Of a DNA stretch of 64,000 nucleotides, positions 17,461 to 26,463 are shown piece by piece. Below the pieces are notes generated by a model. That model had not been told where the DNA came from and ran no database searches. It worked only from the letters and a program-made list of their open reading frames with translations. This DNA comes from an uncultured Bacteroidales bacterium (GTDB lineage Bacteria; Bacteroidota; Bacteroidia; Bacteroidales; P3). The stretch's first letter is position 1. Each line of letters begins with the position of its first letter. Made by a program: the position numbers and the translations under genes. The stretch lies in contig ONJQ01000012.1 in assembly GCA_900318175.1 (NCBI GenBank), positions 1 to 64,000 on the forward strand, given 5' to 3'.

Positions 17461-18497
17461 AGGCAATGCTCCAGCAGGAAATCGTTCTCAGCATACTTGT
17501 CATCTCTCACAACCAACGCCCCTACATAGCGCGGTGCTTGGACAGCATTCTGGCACAACGGCTGAAGGTCCCCTACGAAATCATCGTCTCCGACGACCGT
17601 TCCAACGACGGAACCTGGCAGATTATCGAGCAGTACGCAGAGAGACATCCCGTCATACACCCCATTCGCTGCAACTCCGACGAATGCCACCCCCTGACGC
17701 GTTCCGAACGCTGCGGATGGAACAAAGCCACAGTCTACAAACATTCCAAAGGACAATTCTTTGTAAACATAGATGCCGACGACTACCTGCGGAGCGACGA
17801 CATCTACCAGACCCAGCTGGACGCGCTGCTAAGTCACCCCGAATGCGCCATGTGCCAACAGCGTGTTTGGCAAGTGCGAGACGGCGAGCCCATAGACTCT
17901 GGCCACGCTTGGCCCCGTCACCCGATTCTGAAAGATGGCACCGTCCTCGACTATTCCGACATCATTCAGAATGATTTAATCGGAGTCAACCCAACATATA
18001 TGATTCGGCGCGACACCACCATGAACCCTGCTGAAAAATACGGCAAATGGTACGACGACACCGTCATAACCTACCATCACCTTCAATTGGGCAAAGTGGT
18101 CTTTGTTGACCGAGCCGACTACGTATGGGTCCAATACGGGACAAGTATAAGCAATTCTGACAAGGGGTGGGACCGCGAGCTGCTCTATGCCCTGCTTCCC
18201 TTCCACCATGCCAACCTATTCCCCCAATTCAAAAATCTCCTTTTGGCTCAACCCAATCTCAACCTTGTGCACATTGCGAAAGAATCCATCTTACGCAAAA
18301 TCCAACTACAAGACACAACCATTCAATACATAAAACAATTTAAAGGGTTTGTCTCACACTATTTTGCCAACGGTCAAAAGGACTTCATGGGCAAGATTCG
18401 GTTGGCAAGAATCCTCCTCCAGTACAAGCAAATCCGGAAAGGTTCACACAAAGATGATAAGACCTTAGACAAACTCTATCGGCTCGTCATGCAATAG
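17451..18497 (+). CDS. Glycosyltransferase family 2
   Basis: About 348 residues, GT-A fold. Nucleotide-sugar binding segments are visible: SILVISHNQRPYIARCLDSI, DDRSNDGTW and the metal-binding DADDY. The C-terminal half is helical and basic. It adds one sugar of the repeat; donor and linkage cannot be read. The frame is open upstream to 17301 within wzt; I choose the ATG at 17451, which overlaps the wzt stop by 10 bases. The ATG at 17466 is an alternative. Confidence 0.88.
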   Translation: MAIKAMLQQEIVLSILVISHNQRPYIARCLDSILAQRLKVPYEIIVSDDRSNDGTWQIIEQYAERHPVIHPIRCNSDECHPLTRSERCGWNKATVYKHSKGQFFVNIDADDYLRSDDIYQTQLDALLSHPECAMCQQRVWQVRDGEPIDSGHAWPRHPILKDGTVLDYSDIIQNDLIGVNPTYMIRRDTTMNPAEKYGKWYDDTVITYHHLQLGKVVFVDRADYVWVQYGTSISNSDKGWDRELLYALLPFHHANLFPQFKNLLLAQPNLNLVHIAKESILRKIQLQDTTIQYIKQFKGFVSHYFANGQKDFMGKIRLARILLQYKQIRKGSHKDDKTLDKLYRLVMQ

Positions 18498-18516
18498 CCC
18501 CTACACCAAGACCTTC

Positions 18517-19533
18517 ATGAATATATTAGACTGCACCATAAGAGACGGTGGATACGTCACCAAAAACAAATGGACGCCCGACGCGCTGCGGAAAATCGTC
18601 TCCACATTGTCCTCTGCCGGCATACATTATATAGAAATCGGCAACAACTTCGGCTTGGGATCATGCCACAAATTCGACTTCCCCCTTTCCGACAACGATT
18701 TCATCGACATCTGCATGCCCTGCAAAGGCGATTCCCTGATAGGAATGTTCTTTTTCTATGGCAACGCTGACGACATGAGATGGTTCAAAGACCACGGTGG
18801 CGGGTTCCTCCGCATAGGAGCCAACGCAAACAACGTCGACGCCGCCATCAAACACATCCATTGTGCCAAATCATTAGGTCTCTTCGTCAGCTGCAACGTC
18901 ATGAAGACCTATGCCATCAGCCGCTATCAGTTGACCCAGGTGGCCGAAAAAATAGTCGACGCCGGAGCCGACTGCATCTACATCGTTGACTCCGCCGGCG
19001 GCATGCTCCCCCGGCAGGTGGCAGCATACGTCGAAGCCATCAAGGAATTCTACGATATCCATGTCGGATTCCATGGCCACAACAACCTTCTCCTCGCCAA
19101 TGCCAACAGCCTGGCCGCCGTCGAGGCCGGTGCCACCTTTGTCGACGGCACATTGAAAGGCGTAGGGCGTGGAGCCGGCAATGCGCAATTGGAGTCACTC
19201 GTGGCCATCCTACAGAAAGCCCACCTCATGCCCTCCAGCTGCAACGCCCTCCAGCTGGCCACCACGGCTGAAGAGGTTATCGGCAACCTAATGCCCAAGG
19301 GCAGCTCCAAGCGGGAAATCAACGTCGGCATCGTCAACTTCCACGACTCCTTCACCACCCTGCTCGAAAAAGTCTCCGACAAATATGGCATCGACCCCGA
19401 CCAATTAATGGCCGAAGTATGCAAAATCAATGTTATCAACCCCTCTGAAGAATTATTCGAGTTTGCTGCAAAACGTCTTAAAGAAGGAATGAAATTTGAA
19501 TTCACTCCGGCCTACTCACACAAAACCTTTTAA
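18517..19533 (+). CDS. Aldolase of the DRE-TIM family, DmpG/MhpE-like
   Basis: 338 residues, TIM barrel. The N-terminal LDCTIRDGGYVTKNKW carries the family DRE-type metal and base motif as TIRDGG. HVGFHGHNNLLLANANSLAA gives the two metal-binding histidines, and VDGTLKGVGRGAGNAQLE matches the product loop of 4-hydroxy-2-oxovalerate aldolases. It probably makes or splits a short 2-keto acid with pyruvate or a related donor. A sugar-degradation role is unlikely inside a polysaccharide locus; making an unusual acid for glycan decoration fits better. It is followed within 26 bases by an unrecognised gene and then an ATP-grasp ligase. In MhpE-type enzymes the partner is an aldehyde dehydrogenase, and none is evident here. 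Confidence 0.8.
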   Translation: MNILDCTIRDGGYVTKNKWTPDALRKIVSTLSSAGIHYIEIGNNFGLGSCHKFDFPLSDNDFIDICMPCKGDSLIGMFFFYGNADDMRWFKDHGGGFLRIGANANNVDAAIKHIHCAKSLGLFVSCNVMKTYAISRYQLTQVAEKIVDAGADCIYIVDSAGGMLPRQVAAYVEAIKEFYDIHVGFHGHNNLLLANANSLAAVEAGATFVDGTLKGVGRGAGNAQLESLVAILQKAHLMPSSCNALQLATTAEEVIGNLMPKGSSKREINVGIVNFHDSFTTLLEKVSDKYGIDPDQLMAEVCKINVINPSEELFEFAAKRLKEGMKFEFTPAYSHKTF

Positions 19534-19559
19534 GCGAAATACCTTGGTACCAAATTAGT

Positions 19560-20582
19560 ATGACCGATTTTAAAGACAGTTTCAAACAGATGATTCATGA
19601 GATGGACCGCTTGGTTACACTCACCAACAAGCGCTCTGTGCTCATCCTGCTTCAACATACCCACGCTGAGGACACATTCCCCCGCGTGCCCTCCGTGCGC
19701 GAAAGCATCACCAACATCATTGGCTTCGTCGCTTTGGGCGACGAGCAATACCTCCCTTATATTATCGAGGAGTCCGTGGGCATTGTAGACACCGTGATGA
19801 TTGACATGGACAACAAACGGAGCAACTCCCGCCAGCTATGCCTTAAAGCCCAACAGCTGGCCCAGAGCAAGGGAATGACTGTGGCATACTATAGCGACTA
19901 TGCCACCTGGATATCTTCAGCCATCGCTTTTATGATGGAAATAGAGCGAAAGGACCTCGACAAGAACGTCTTTGAATGCACCCGACTGCTGATAGGCCGC
20001 AACCCACTGGCTACACAGATGGTGTTGGAATTAATCAACAAAGGCATAGATGTATCCCTCCTCCGTGAGGAGTATCCATCCCCTCAGTTCCCCATCACTT
20101 GCGGAACCATCACTATCGATTCAGAACACATCCACTTTGTGGACAGCACCTCCTGCGTCGACCTTGATGTGTTGATTGGCTGCGAAATCCAACACACCAG
20201 CCCTTGGCTGCACCAGCTCTCAGCTTCACGATTCAAGTTTATCTACGACATCGGAACCCAGAACTTTTCGCAACCCTTCATCGACACCCAGCGCGACAAC
20301 GGGGCCAGCATCTATCGCTCCGACGACCGTGCCGGCATCTCCGGCATCGTGGTCAACCTCATGGAGACTGCCCAACTCATCTCTTCACGCCTCGGTCGGA
20401 CCTCCATCGGTGGCATCCCCATCGTCAGTGGGGGCTATGTCGGCCTCCCCGGCGACATCGTTGTGGACAACTACCTCGACGCCCACTCCATCCTTGGTGT
20501 AGCCAATGGCGACGGGTCGTTCAAAAAAGACCTCACCACAGCGGACACAATTAACTTGCAAAGAATAAACAAAATAATCTGA
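19560..20582 (+). CDS. Unrecognised protein, possible Rossmann fold, between aldolase and ATP-grasp
   Basis: 340 residues, no family recognised. The middle (about 140-165) reads FECTRLLIGRNPLATQMVLELI followed by KGIDVSLLRE, which resembles a beta-alpha-beta nucleotide-binding turn with G-x-N-P instead of G-x-G-x-x-G. LDVLIGCEIQ and FIYDIGTQNF look like later strands, as in dehydrogenases that test for a bound substrate. GGIPIVSGGYVGLPGDIVVD near the C-terminus is striking and could be a catalytic loop. No signal peptide or membrane helix. Sandwiched with 26 and 7 base gaps between the aldolase and the ATP-grasp gene, it is probably the middle enzyme of a three-step pathway; a reductase is my best guess. 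Confidence 0.6.
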   Translation: MTDFKDSFKQMIHEMDRLVTLTNKRSVLILLQHTHAEDTFPRVPSVRESITNIIGFVALGDEQYLPYIIEESVGIVDTVMIDMDNKRSNSRQLCLKAQQLAQSKGMTVAYYSDYATWISSAIAFMMEIERKDLDKNVFECTRLLIGRNPLATQMVLELINKGIDVSLLREEYPSPQFPITCGTITIDSEHIHFVDSTSCVDLDVLIGCEIQHTSPWLHQLSASRFKFIYDIGTQNFSQPFIDTQRDNGASIYRSDDRAGISGIVVNLMETAQLISSRLGRTSIGGIPIVSGGYVGLPGDIVVDNYLDAHSILGVANGDGSFKKDLTTADTINLQRINKII

Positions 20583-20589
20583 CTGACAG

Positions 20590-21819
20590 ATGGACAACTG
20601 TATCATGGTACTGCCCGGAACAGTGTGGCAGATTCCCTTGATTAAACGAATCAAAGAGTTGGGCTACCGCGTGGCCGTAGTTCATCCCTACCCCGATGCT
20701 CCCGCCTTCAAATATGCCGACGAAAAAGTCTACTCCGACATCCTCGACCGCGAAGCAGTGCTTGCCGCGGCTCGGCGGCTCGGCGTCGTCGCCGTCATGT
20801 CCGACGAATGCGACATCGCCACCCCCACCCTTGCCTACGTCTCCTCGCAGATGGGTCTCCCCTCGCAGACCGAACCTATGGCCCGACTCTATACAGACAA
20901 ATCACTGATGCGCAACTTCTGTCGCGACCACGGTCTCCCATGCCCCGACTACAAGGTATGCGAGACTGTCGACGAGGCCGTCGCCTTTTACCAGGGGCTG
21001 AAAGCCCGGAGCGCGGAGGCCGACCTTAAGATGGTCATCAAACCAATCGATGCCAACAGTAGCCGTGGGGTCTTCACCATCCAGAGCGAGGAACAGTTGA
21101 TCTCCCTCTTCGACCAATCCATCGCCTACTCCCATCACCGCCACGCCGTCATCTGCGAGCAGTTCATCTCCGGCGCCGAATTCTCCGTGGACGGCATCCG
21201 GCTTCCGCAGGGGCACGTCTGCCTCGCCATATCGGAGAAGACCCAGTTCCCATACAACAAAAACCTGGACAACTACCTCTACTTCTCCTACACCAACCCC
21301 CGATACGACTATGATCGCCTTAGGGCAGTGAACAACCAGTTTGTCGAGCTTTCCGGCCTCCCCTTCGGCTTCACCCATGCCGAATACCGCTACGAGAACG
21401 GCCAGTTCTACCTGTTGGAGATTGGGGCCCGCGGAGGTGGAGGCCTCCTCTCCTCCCACGTCGTCCCCGCCCTCACCGGTATCGACAACTACAAAATACT
21501 CATCGACATGTTTGTCGGCAATCCCGTCACCACCGTCATCGACCCGCAAAGTCTGCGGAACAACCGAGTGGCCATGGTCAAATTCTTCGACACCTCCGAA
21601 GAGGGCGGAGTGGTGAAAAACATCAAGGGACGTGACTTCCTCGATGCACAACCATCCATACTTCACTGGCAACTCAACTTCAAGGAGGGCGACCGCATCA
21701 AACGCCCCACCGACGGCGGCAACCGCATAGGCTACTACATCGCTTGCACCGATGGGCCCGATGCCATGACCCAGTTAGAGGAACAGGTCGACAACCATTT
21801 TGTTATCGAATATGAGTGA
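20590..21819 (+). CDS. ATP-grasp ligase
   Basis: 409 residues. N-terminal preATP-grasp domain (MVLPGTVWQIPLIKRIKELG), then the ATP-grasp core: MVIKPIDANSSRGV as the nucleotide-binding loop, VICEQFISGAEFSVDGI, and the metal site FYLLEIGARGGGGLLS. Such enzymes join a carboxylate to an amine, thiol or another nucleophile through an acyl phosphate. In the aldolase / unknown / ATP-grasp triad it could couple the acid made upstream to an amino acid or amino sugar. Its last 8 bases overlap the following glycosyltransferase gene. Confidence 0.85.
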   Translation: MDNCIMVLPGTVWQIPLIKRIKELGYRVAVVHPYPDAPAFKYADEKVYSDILDREAVLAAARRLGVVAVMSDECDIATPTLAYVSSQMGLPSQTEPMARLYTDKSLMRNFCRDHGLPCPDYKVCETVDEAVAFYQGLKARSAEADLKMVIKPIDANSSRGVFTIQSEEQLISLFDQSIAYSHHRHAVICEQFISGAEFSVDGIRLPQGHVCLAISEKTQFPYNKNLDNYLYFSYTNPRYDYDRLRAVNNQFVELSGLPFGFTHAEYRYENGQFYLLEIGARGGGGLLSSHVVPALTGIDNYKILIDMFVGNPVTTVIDPQSLRNNRVAMVKFFDTSEEGGVVKNIKGRDFLDAQPSILHWQLNFKEGDRIKRPTDGGNRIGYYIACTDGPDAMTQLEEQVDNHFVIEYE

Positions 21820-22762
21820 CAACACACCTCTCGTCAGCATCTGTTGTCTCACCTTCAACCACGAGCAGTTTATCCGTCAATGCCTTGATGGATTCCTGAT
21901 GCAGCAGACCTCCTTCCCCTTTGAAATCCTGATTCACGACGACGCTTCCACCGACCAGACGGAGGCCATTTTGCGGGAATATGAAAAGCGGTACCCTGAC
22001 ATCGTGTTCCCCCTCTACGAGACGCAGAACAAATTCCAACAAGGCTACGGCGGCCGTATGGACATTGAGTTCAACTACAAGCGCGCACGTGGCAAATACA
22101 TAGCCTATTGCGAGGGCGACGACTACTGGACCGACCCACACAAGCTGCAGCGTCAAGTGGACTTCATGGAGTTGCACCCGGAGTACTCAGTCTGTTTCCA
22201 CCGCTGCCAACACCTCAACACATACACCGGCGCGTTAAGCGACGACTTTTGCGGTCGCTACTTCGCCCACGGCGAGGAGGCTGTGGACATCAGCCTCGAC
22301 ATGTTCTTTGAGCGGTGGATTACCCAACCCCTCACCATGGTATTCCGACGCAGCTGTTTCACACCCCAGTGGCAGAAACTATATAAGCACTACCGCGACA
22401 TGCACGAAATCTACCACCTCCTCAACGTAGGCAAGGGTCGCCTCTTCGGCTTCGTGGGCGGGGTCTACCGCTACCACGCCGGGGGCGTCAACAGCATGAT
22501 TTCCGACGGCAAATACTGCGCAACCTCTTACCCCATAGACCGTGAATTCTACCACGTCAACCGCAACCGCTTTGCCAAAAAAAACTTCCTCAACACCCTT
22601 TCCTCCTGCATTGCCTACTACGCCAACCACGACAGGAAAAAAGCTGTCAAGATGACGTGGGAGTATCTCCTCACGTCGAACGACTTGCACGCCACAGCCA
22701 AATTCGCACGTTTCATCATCAAGCAACGCAAATGCCATCCATCTCCTTCACCGAACAAGTAA
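21812..22762 (+). CDS. Glycosyltransferase family 2
   Basis: 316 residues. GT-A motifs VSICCLTFNHEQFIRQCLDG, IHDDASTDQTEAI and the acceptor/metal segment YCEGDDYWTDPHKL, a form common in Bacteroidota polysaccharide loci. The frame also allows a TTG at 21800; the ATG at 21812 is preferred and overlaps the ATP-grasp stop, which points to coupled translation. Sugar donor unknown. Confidence 0.9.
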   Translation: MSDNTPLVSICCLTFNHEQFIRQCLDGFLMQQTSFPFEILIHDDASTDQTEAILREYEKRYPDIVFPLYETQNKFQQGYGGRMDIEFNYKRARGKYIAYCEGDDYWTDPHKLQRQVDFMELHPEYSVCFHRCQHLNTYTGALSDDFCGRYFAHGEEAVDISLDMFFERWITQPLTMVFRRSCFTPQWQKLYKHYRDMHEIYHLLNVGKGRLFGFVGGVYRYHAGGVNSMISDGKYCATSYPIDREFYHVNRNRFAKKNFLNTLSSCIAYYANHDRKKAVKMTWEYLLTSNDLHATAKFARFIIKQRKCHPSPSPNK

Positions 22763-24264
22763 TCCTCCCGCTCAGCGAGAGCCTACAATTGTATACTGAA
22801 AAACCCGCATTCTGCATCGGTGGTCGGTTCTACACTTATGGCCATCTGGCCCAGCGGGTAAACACAATCCGCACGCAGGTCCGCCAACTGAAGCCCAAAG
22901 GGCAGGTCGTATCCCTGCTGGTGGGTGACCATATCGACACCTACGCCTCCATCATAGCCTTGTGGTGGGAGGGATTGGCCTACGTCCCCCTGCACCCGCT
23001 GCAACCCGACGAGCGGAACCTTAACATCATATCCCAGACGGGCACCACGCTTCTGCTGCACGCTACCGAAGGCAGCACACTGACTGCCTCCGCCACAAGC
23101 CACGGTGTGCAAGCACATTGCACCGCACACTGGGAGTCAACGGCACCAGCGGCAAGCGTCCCACCCTGCGAAGTGGAGGATAGCCGCTTAGCCTACATCC
23201 TTTTCACCTCCGGCAGTACGGGAACCCCTAAGGGCGTGAGCATCTCACGGCTCAACCTGGCAGCATTCATCGACTCCTTCTGGCAAACGGGCTTTGCACT
23301 GGGATCCGACGACCGCTGCCTGCAAGCCTTTGACCTCACCTTCGACGTCAGCATCCAAGCCTTCCTCACAGCCCTGCTGCGGGGCGGGTGCGTCTACACC
23401 ATTCCCTATGGGCAGGTGAAATACATCCATGCCGCTTCCCTGCTCATGGAGCAGGGCATCACCTCCGCCGCCATGGCACCCTCCATGCTCACCTACCTCA
23501 GACCCTACTTCGACCAGCTCGGCACCGAGAGTCTCCGCACCACCATCCTCACCGCCGAAGCCTGCCCCGTGGACCTCATCGAGGACTGGTTCGCCTGTGC
23601 ACCCAACGCTGAGGTGTACGACTTCTACGGTCCCACCGAGGGCACCATCTACTGCACCTGCTACCATCTGAGCCGCCAAAGAGCCAACCTCTCCGCCAAC
23701 GGTGTGGTAGCCATCGGTAAGCCACTTGCCAACGTCCACGCCGTGATTGTAGACGAAGAGGGCCACCAACTGCCCGCTGGGCAGAAAGGCGAGCTGTACA
23801 TTGCAGGACACCAGGTGACCCAAGGCTATTGGAACAACCCTGAGCGGAACAGCACCGCCTTCACCACCCTGACATGCCAAGGCACATCCATGCGCTTTTA
23901 CCGTACCGGCGACCTCTGCGCACAACTGGAGGACGGCAACATCCTCTACTACGGACGCATAGACCTCCAAGCCAAAATACAAGGCTACCGCGTAGAACTG
24001 GGCGAGATAGAGTACCACGCCCGCAACTACTATTCCGGCCAATACCGCACCGTTGCCATCGCCTTTACCAACAATGCAGGACTGACCGAGATTGCCCTCT
24101 TCGTCGAGACGGAGACCACCGACCCCGCACCACTGAAACAATACCTCCAAGCAAAGCTTCCGCACTACATGCTCCCCTCCAAGATAATCTTTCTGAAAAA
24201 CTTCCCTACCAACAAGTCCGAAAAGATAGACCGCACCGCTCTGAAAGAAACAGTAACAGCGTGA
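22732..24264 (+). CDS. Adenylation enzyme (AMP-forming ligase), NRPS A-domain/DltA-like
   Basis: 510 residues, ANL superfamily. Core motifs: P-loop FTSGSTGTPKG around 158-168, YGPTE at 299-303, YRTGDL, GRIDLQAKIQGYRVELGEIE at the hinge, and the C-terminal Lys in NKSEKIDRTAL. It should activate an acid as an adenylate and load it on a phosphopantetheine thiol. The free carrier protein encoded at 26203 is the likely acceptor. The closest look-alikes by motif are stand-alone A domains such as DltA; the substrate cannot be told. Start at the ATG 22732, which overlaps the preceding gene by 31 bases; upstream extension in this frame is not conserved in sense. Confidence 0.9.
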   Translation: MPSISFTEQVILPLSESLQLYTEKPAFCIGGRFYTYGHLAQRVNTIRTQVRQLKPKGQVVSLLVGDHIDTYASIIALWWEGLAYVPLHPLQPDERNLNIISQTGTTLLLHATEGSTLTASATSHGVQAHCTAHWESTAPAASVPPCEVEDSRLAYILFTSGSTGTPKGVSISRLNLAAFIDSFWQTGFALGSDDRCLQAFDLTFDVSIQAFLTALLRGGCVYTIPYGQVKYIHAASLLMEQGITSAAMAPSMLTYLRPYFDQLGTESLRTTILTAEACPVDLIEDWFACAPNAEVYDFYGPTEGTIYCTCYHLSRQRANLSANGVVAIGKPLANVHAVIVDEEGHQLPAGQKGELYIAGHQVTQGYWNNPERNSTAFTTLTCQGTSMRFYRTGDLCAQLEDGNILYYGRIDLQAKIQGYRVELGEIEYHARNYYSGQYRTVAIAFTNNAGLTEIALFVETETTDPAPLKQYLQAKLPHYMLPSKIIFLKNFPTNKSEKIDRTALKETVTA

Positions 24265-24280
24265 AAGTGATAAAAGACTC

Positions 24281-24320
24281 ACGTATTGACACGTTCACAC
24301 ATTCACACATTCAAGAATTC
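24281..24320. repeat. 8-bp-period tandem repeat, locus 1
   Basis: Five octamers in phase: ACGTATTG, ACACGTTC, ACACATTC, ACACATTC, AAGAATTC. First of nine such blocks in gaps of the polysaccharide locus. Confidence 0.75.
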
Positions 24321-24359
24321 TCAATTACTCCTCTTTTCTTTCTCAACAACAAATAAAAG

Positions 24360-24403
24360 AGAAACTAAATAGAAAGAAAACAGAAACTAAATAGAAACTA
24401 AAT
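24360..24403. repeat. 11-bp-period tandem repeat before the first GNAT-like gene
   Basis: Four 11-base units in phase: AGAAACTAAAT, AGAAAGAAAAC, AGAAACTAAAT, AGAAACTAAAT. The last T is the first base of the TTG start codon of the next gene. The unit resembles AGGAACAAATG, the reverse of the unit seen at 1-22 and 41319-41351. Confidence 0.75.
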
Positions 24404-25446
24404 TGGTAGAGATAAGGACATACACCGTCGGCCAGCTGGGCCAATGGCTTGAGGGCAACGAGACGTTGGGGCTCAGCGAGGCAGTCATCACGCGGACACG
24501 AGCCAGAGCCATTGCACACAACCCATACGCCAAACCCGACGACGTAGTTGTGGCAACAGTTGTCGAGGAGGGCGAGACGGTGGCCTTCACAGCCCTTTTC
24601 CCCGACCTTGTGGGCGGGGAAATCTACTACTGGTTCAGCACCCTCTGGTGCCATCCAGACCACCGTGGGAAAGGCTACGCCCTCATAGCTGTCGGGACAC
24701 TGTTGGAACACTACACACCTGCCCGCTGCCTGGACTCGTGGGCTGCCGACGAGACCATCGAAATATTCAAATATTTCGGCTATCAGACCCAATACTTCCC
24801 GCAATACAAGCACACCCTCACCACACTCAAGCACCCTTCGCCGAGACGGCTCGCAGCCTATTGCCTGCACCGGGGCTGGCAGCCCCTCGCCAAGCGCAAA
24901 CAGCTGAAAGAACAGCACGTCAGCTGCAGGTATTCAATAGAATACGTCAACCACATCAACCCGCAGACAGCGCAATTCATCCGGGCCCATTCGGCGAAAG
25001 ACCTGCTGCCACGTAGTGCCGAAATGTTGGACTGGATTATGCAGCACCCTTTTCTCCACACGGCCCCCCTCGCTGCGCGCGCAGCCTCCTCCAACCCGTT
25101 CCCCGACAGCGTCGGGCGATACTGGATCAGCGGAGTGAAAATCATGTTGAACAATACACTTGCGGCATTCTACATCATACGTCAAGCCGACAACGAGCTC
25201 TCCATCAAATACCTCTACTATCATCCTGCCCACGCCGAGGCCGCTTTCGACTCCATAGCCCGGCACATCGTCGAGCTCCAAGCACAAAGCTTCACCACCC
25301 GCAGCAAAGAACTATCGGATTACGTAGGACGCCTCGGCATCTTCAGCCGAGCGACGAAGGATAACATCTCATACTCCTTCCCGCCTTCGTTCTCCCTTCC
25401 CTCCCACGCCACGGCTCAAGGAGGCGACGGGGACGCCTTCGTATAG
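24403..25446 (+). CDS. Tandem GNAT-like acyltransferase, paralogue 1
   Basis: 347 residues. The N-terminal half is GNAT-like: YWFSTLWCHPDHRGKGYALI matches the acyl-CoA (or acyl-carrier) binding motif with HRGKG, and FKYFGYQTQYF the usual closing strand. The C-terminal half (about 215-330) has a second, weaker fold of the same kind (ELSIKYLYYHPAHAEAAFDS). The protein ends QGGDGDAFV, a tail shared with paralogue 2 at 26456. It could move the acyl group activated by the adenylation enzyme to a sugar amine. No ATG lies in frame near the start; a TTG at 24403 is the only reasonable start, after a stop at 24388. Confidence 0.75.
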   Translation: MVEIRTYTVGQLGQWLEGNETLGLSEAVITRTRARAIAHNPYAKPDDVVVATVVEEGETVAFTALFPDLVGGEIYYWFSTLWCHPDHRGKGYALIAVGTLLEHYTPARCLDSWAADETIEIFKYFGYQTQYFPQYKHTLTTLKHPSPRRLAAYCLHRGWQPLAKRKQLKEQHVSCRYSIEYVNHINPQTAQFIRAHSAKDLLPRSAEMLDWIMQHPFLHTAPLAARAASSNPFPDSVGRYWISGVKIMLNNTLAAFYIIRQADNELSIKYLYYHPAHAEAAFDSIARHIVELQAQSFTTRSKELSDYVGRLGIFSRATKDNISYSFPPSFSLPSHATAQGGDGDAFV

Positions 25447-25470
25447 CATCACCGCAAAACACTCACCTCC

Positions 25471-26124
25471 ATGTCAGCTCTAAAAAAGAACACACCCCTG
25501 CGAAAAGTAGCCGTTCACACCCTGAGGTTCGCCAACCGGATGCGGCTGCGCAACCGCAACTTCTCGCTGATAACAAACACCTGCATCGGCGGCATCGTCT
25601 ACCACGAACTGGGGCTGCAATTCCTCTCCCCCACCATCAACTGCGGCATCCGCGACCACGAGCAGTTCTTTACCTTCTGCAACCATCTGCGCCACTACCT
25701 CTCCCTGCCCCTCAACTTTGTCCCCTCTGAGTATAACTACCCCGTTGCCACCCTGCGGGGCGACTATGGCCCCGTCACCATCTATTTCTCGCACTACAAA
25801 AGCCGCGAGCAAGCCTTCACTAAATGGGAAGAGCGCAAACGGCGCGTCAACTGGGACAACATCGTCATTCTGATGGATGGCGACAACTGCACGCCGCAAC
25901 AGGCAGCCGCCTTCAACCGCATCACGTGGCCACACAAAGTCATTTTTACCACCCTCAGTGGCCAGCGCCAACCCTCCGAATTCGCCATCACACACCCTGA
26001 ATACCGTCCCTTCGAGCTACTCGAATACGGCCCCATGCACCACTCCCTGCGGTGGTACGAGACGCTGGACCTCGTCCACTTCCTCAATACTGGCGACATA
26101 CGCAAAAATCCACTCCTCAAATAG
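25471..26124 (+). CDS. DUF1919 family protein
   Basis: 217 residues of the DUF1919 family, found in exopolysaccharide and capsule clusters. Family features: NFSLITNTCIGGIVYHELGL, then LQFLSPTINCGI and, later, WEERKRRVNWDNIVILMDGD. No membrane segment or signal peptide. Its biochemical role is not established; a transferase acting on the glycan is often supposed. It stands between paralogue 1 of the GNAT-like pair and the carrier protein, so it may act in the same acylation step. Confidence 0.8.
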   Translation: MSALKKNTPLRKVAVHTLRFANRMRLRNRNFSLITNTCIGGIVYHELGLQFLSPTINCGIRDHEQFFTFCNHLRHYLSLPLNFVPSEYNYPVATLRGDYGPVTIYFSHYKSREQAFTKWEERKRRVNWDNIVILMDGDNCTPQQAAAFNRITWPHKVIFTTLSGQRQPSEFAITHPEYRPFELLEYGPMHHSLRWYETLDLVHFLNTGDIRKNPLLK

Positions 26125-26144
26125 GCATTAGCCAAGTGAAAAGG

Positions 26145-26200
26145 ACTCACACAATAACGCATTAACACATTCAAGAATTCACACATTAATACATTCAAGA
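26145..26200. repeat. 8-bp-period tandem repeat, locus 2
   Basis: Seven octamers in perfect phase (ACTCACAC, AATAACGC, ATTAACAC, ATTCAAGA, ATTCACAC, ATTAATAC, ATTCAAGA), ending 2 bases before the ATG of the carrier protein gene. Confidence 0.8.
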
Positions 26201-26202
26201 AG

Positions 26203-26463
26203 ATGAACACCCCTTCACGCAACGACATCAGCCAGACCATACAAACCGTGGCACAGCGTGTATTCGGCGACCCCACCCTGCAAATCACGGATAATCTCGG
26301 TCCCGACCAACTCGCTGCCTGGACCTCACTCACCTACACCCAACTGCTCACCGAAATCGAAACCACCTTCAACATCAAGTTCAAGATACTCGAAATCATC
26401 AAAATGCAAACCATGGGAGCCATCATCGACATCACCATGCAACATCTTGCAGCCAATGATTGA
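26203..26463 (+). CDS. Free-standing acyl/peptidyl carrier protein
   Basis: 86 residues, the size of an acyl carrier protein. The modification site is AAWTSLTYTQLLTEIE with Ser42 in place to carry phosphopantetheine; the usual Asp before it is Thr (WTSL for WDSL). The following helix and ITDNLGPD before it fit the four-helix fold, as does FNIKFKILEIIKMQTMGAII. It is likely loaded by the adenylation enzyme at 22732 and unloaded by one of the GNAT-like proteins. It overlaps the next gene by 8 bases. Housekeeping AcpP would have DSL and a fatty-acid gene context, so this is a dedicated carrier. Confidence 0.82.
   Translation: MNTPSRNDISQTIQTVAQRVFGDPTLQITDNLGPDQLAAWTSLTYTQLLTEIETTFNIKFKILEIIKMQTMGAIIDITMQHLAAND

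Noticed and set aside
18517..19533. HMG-CoA lyase or isopropylmalate synthase
   Set aside because: The HGHNN metal motif and the VDGTLKGVGRGAGNAQLE loop fit DmpG/MhpE-like aldolases better, and neither leucine nor ketone-body genes are near.
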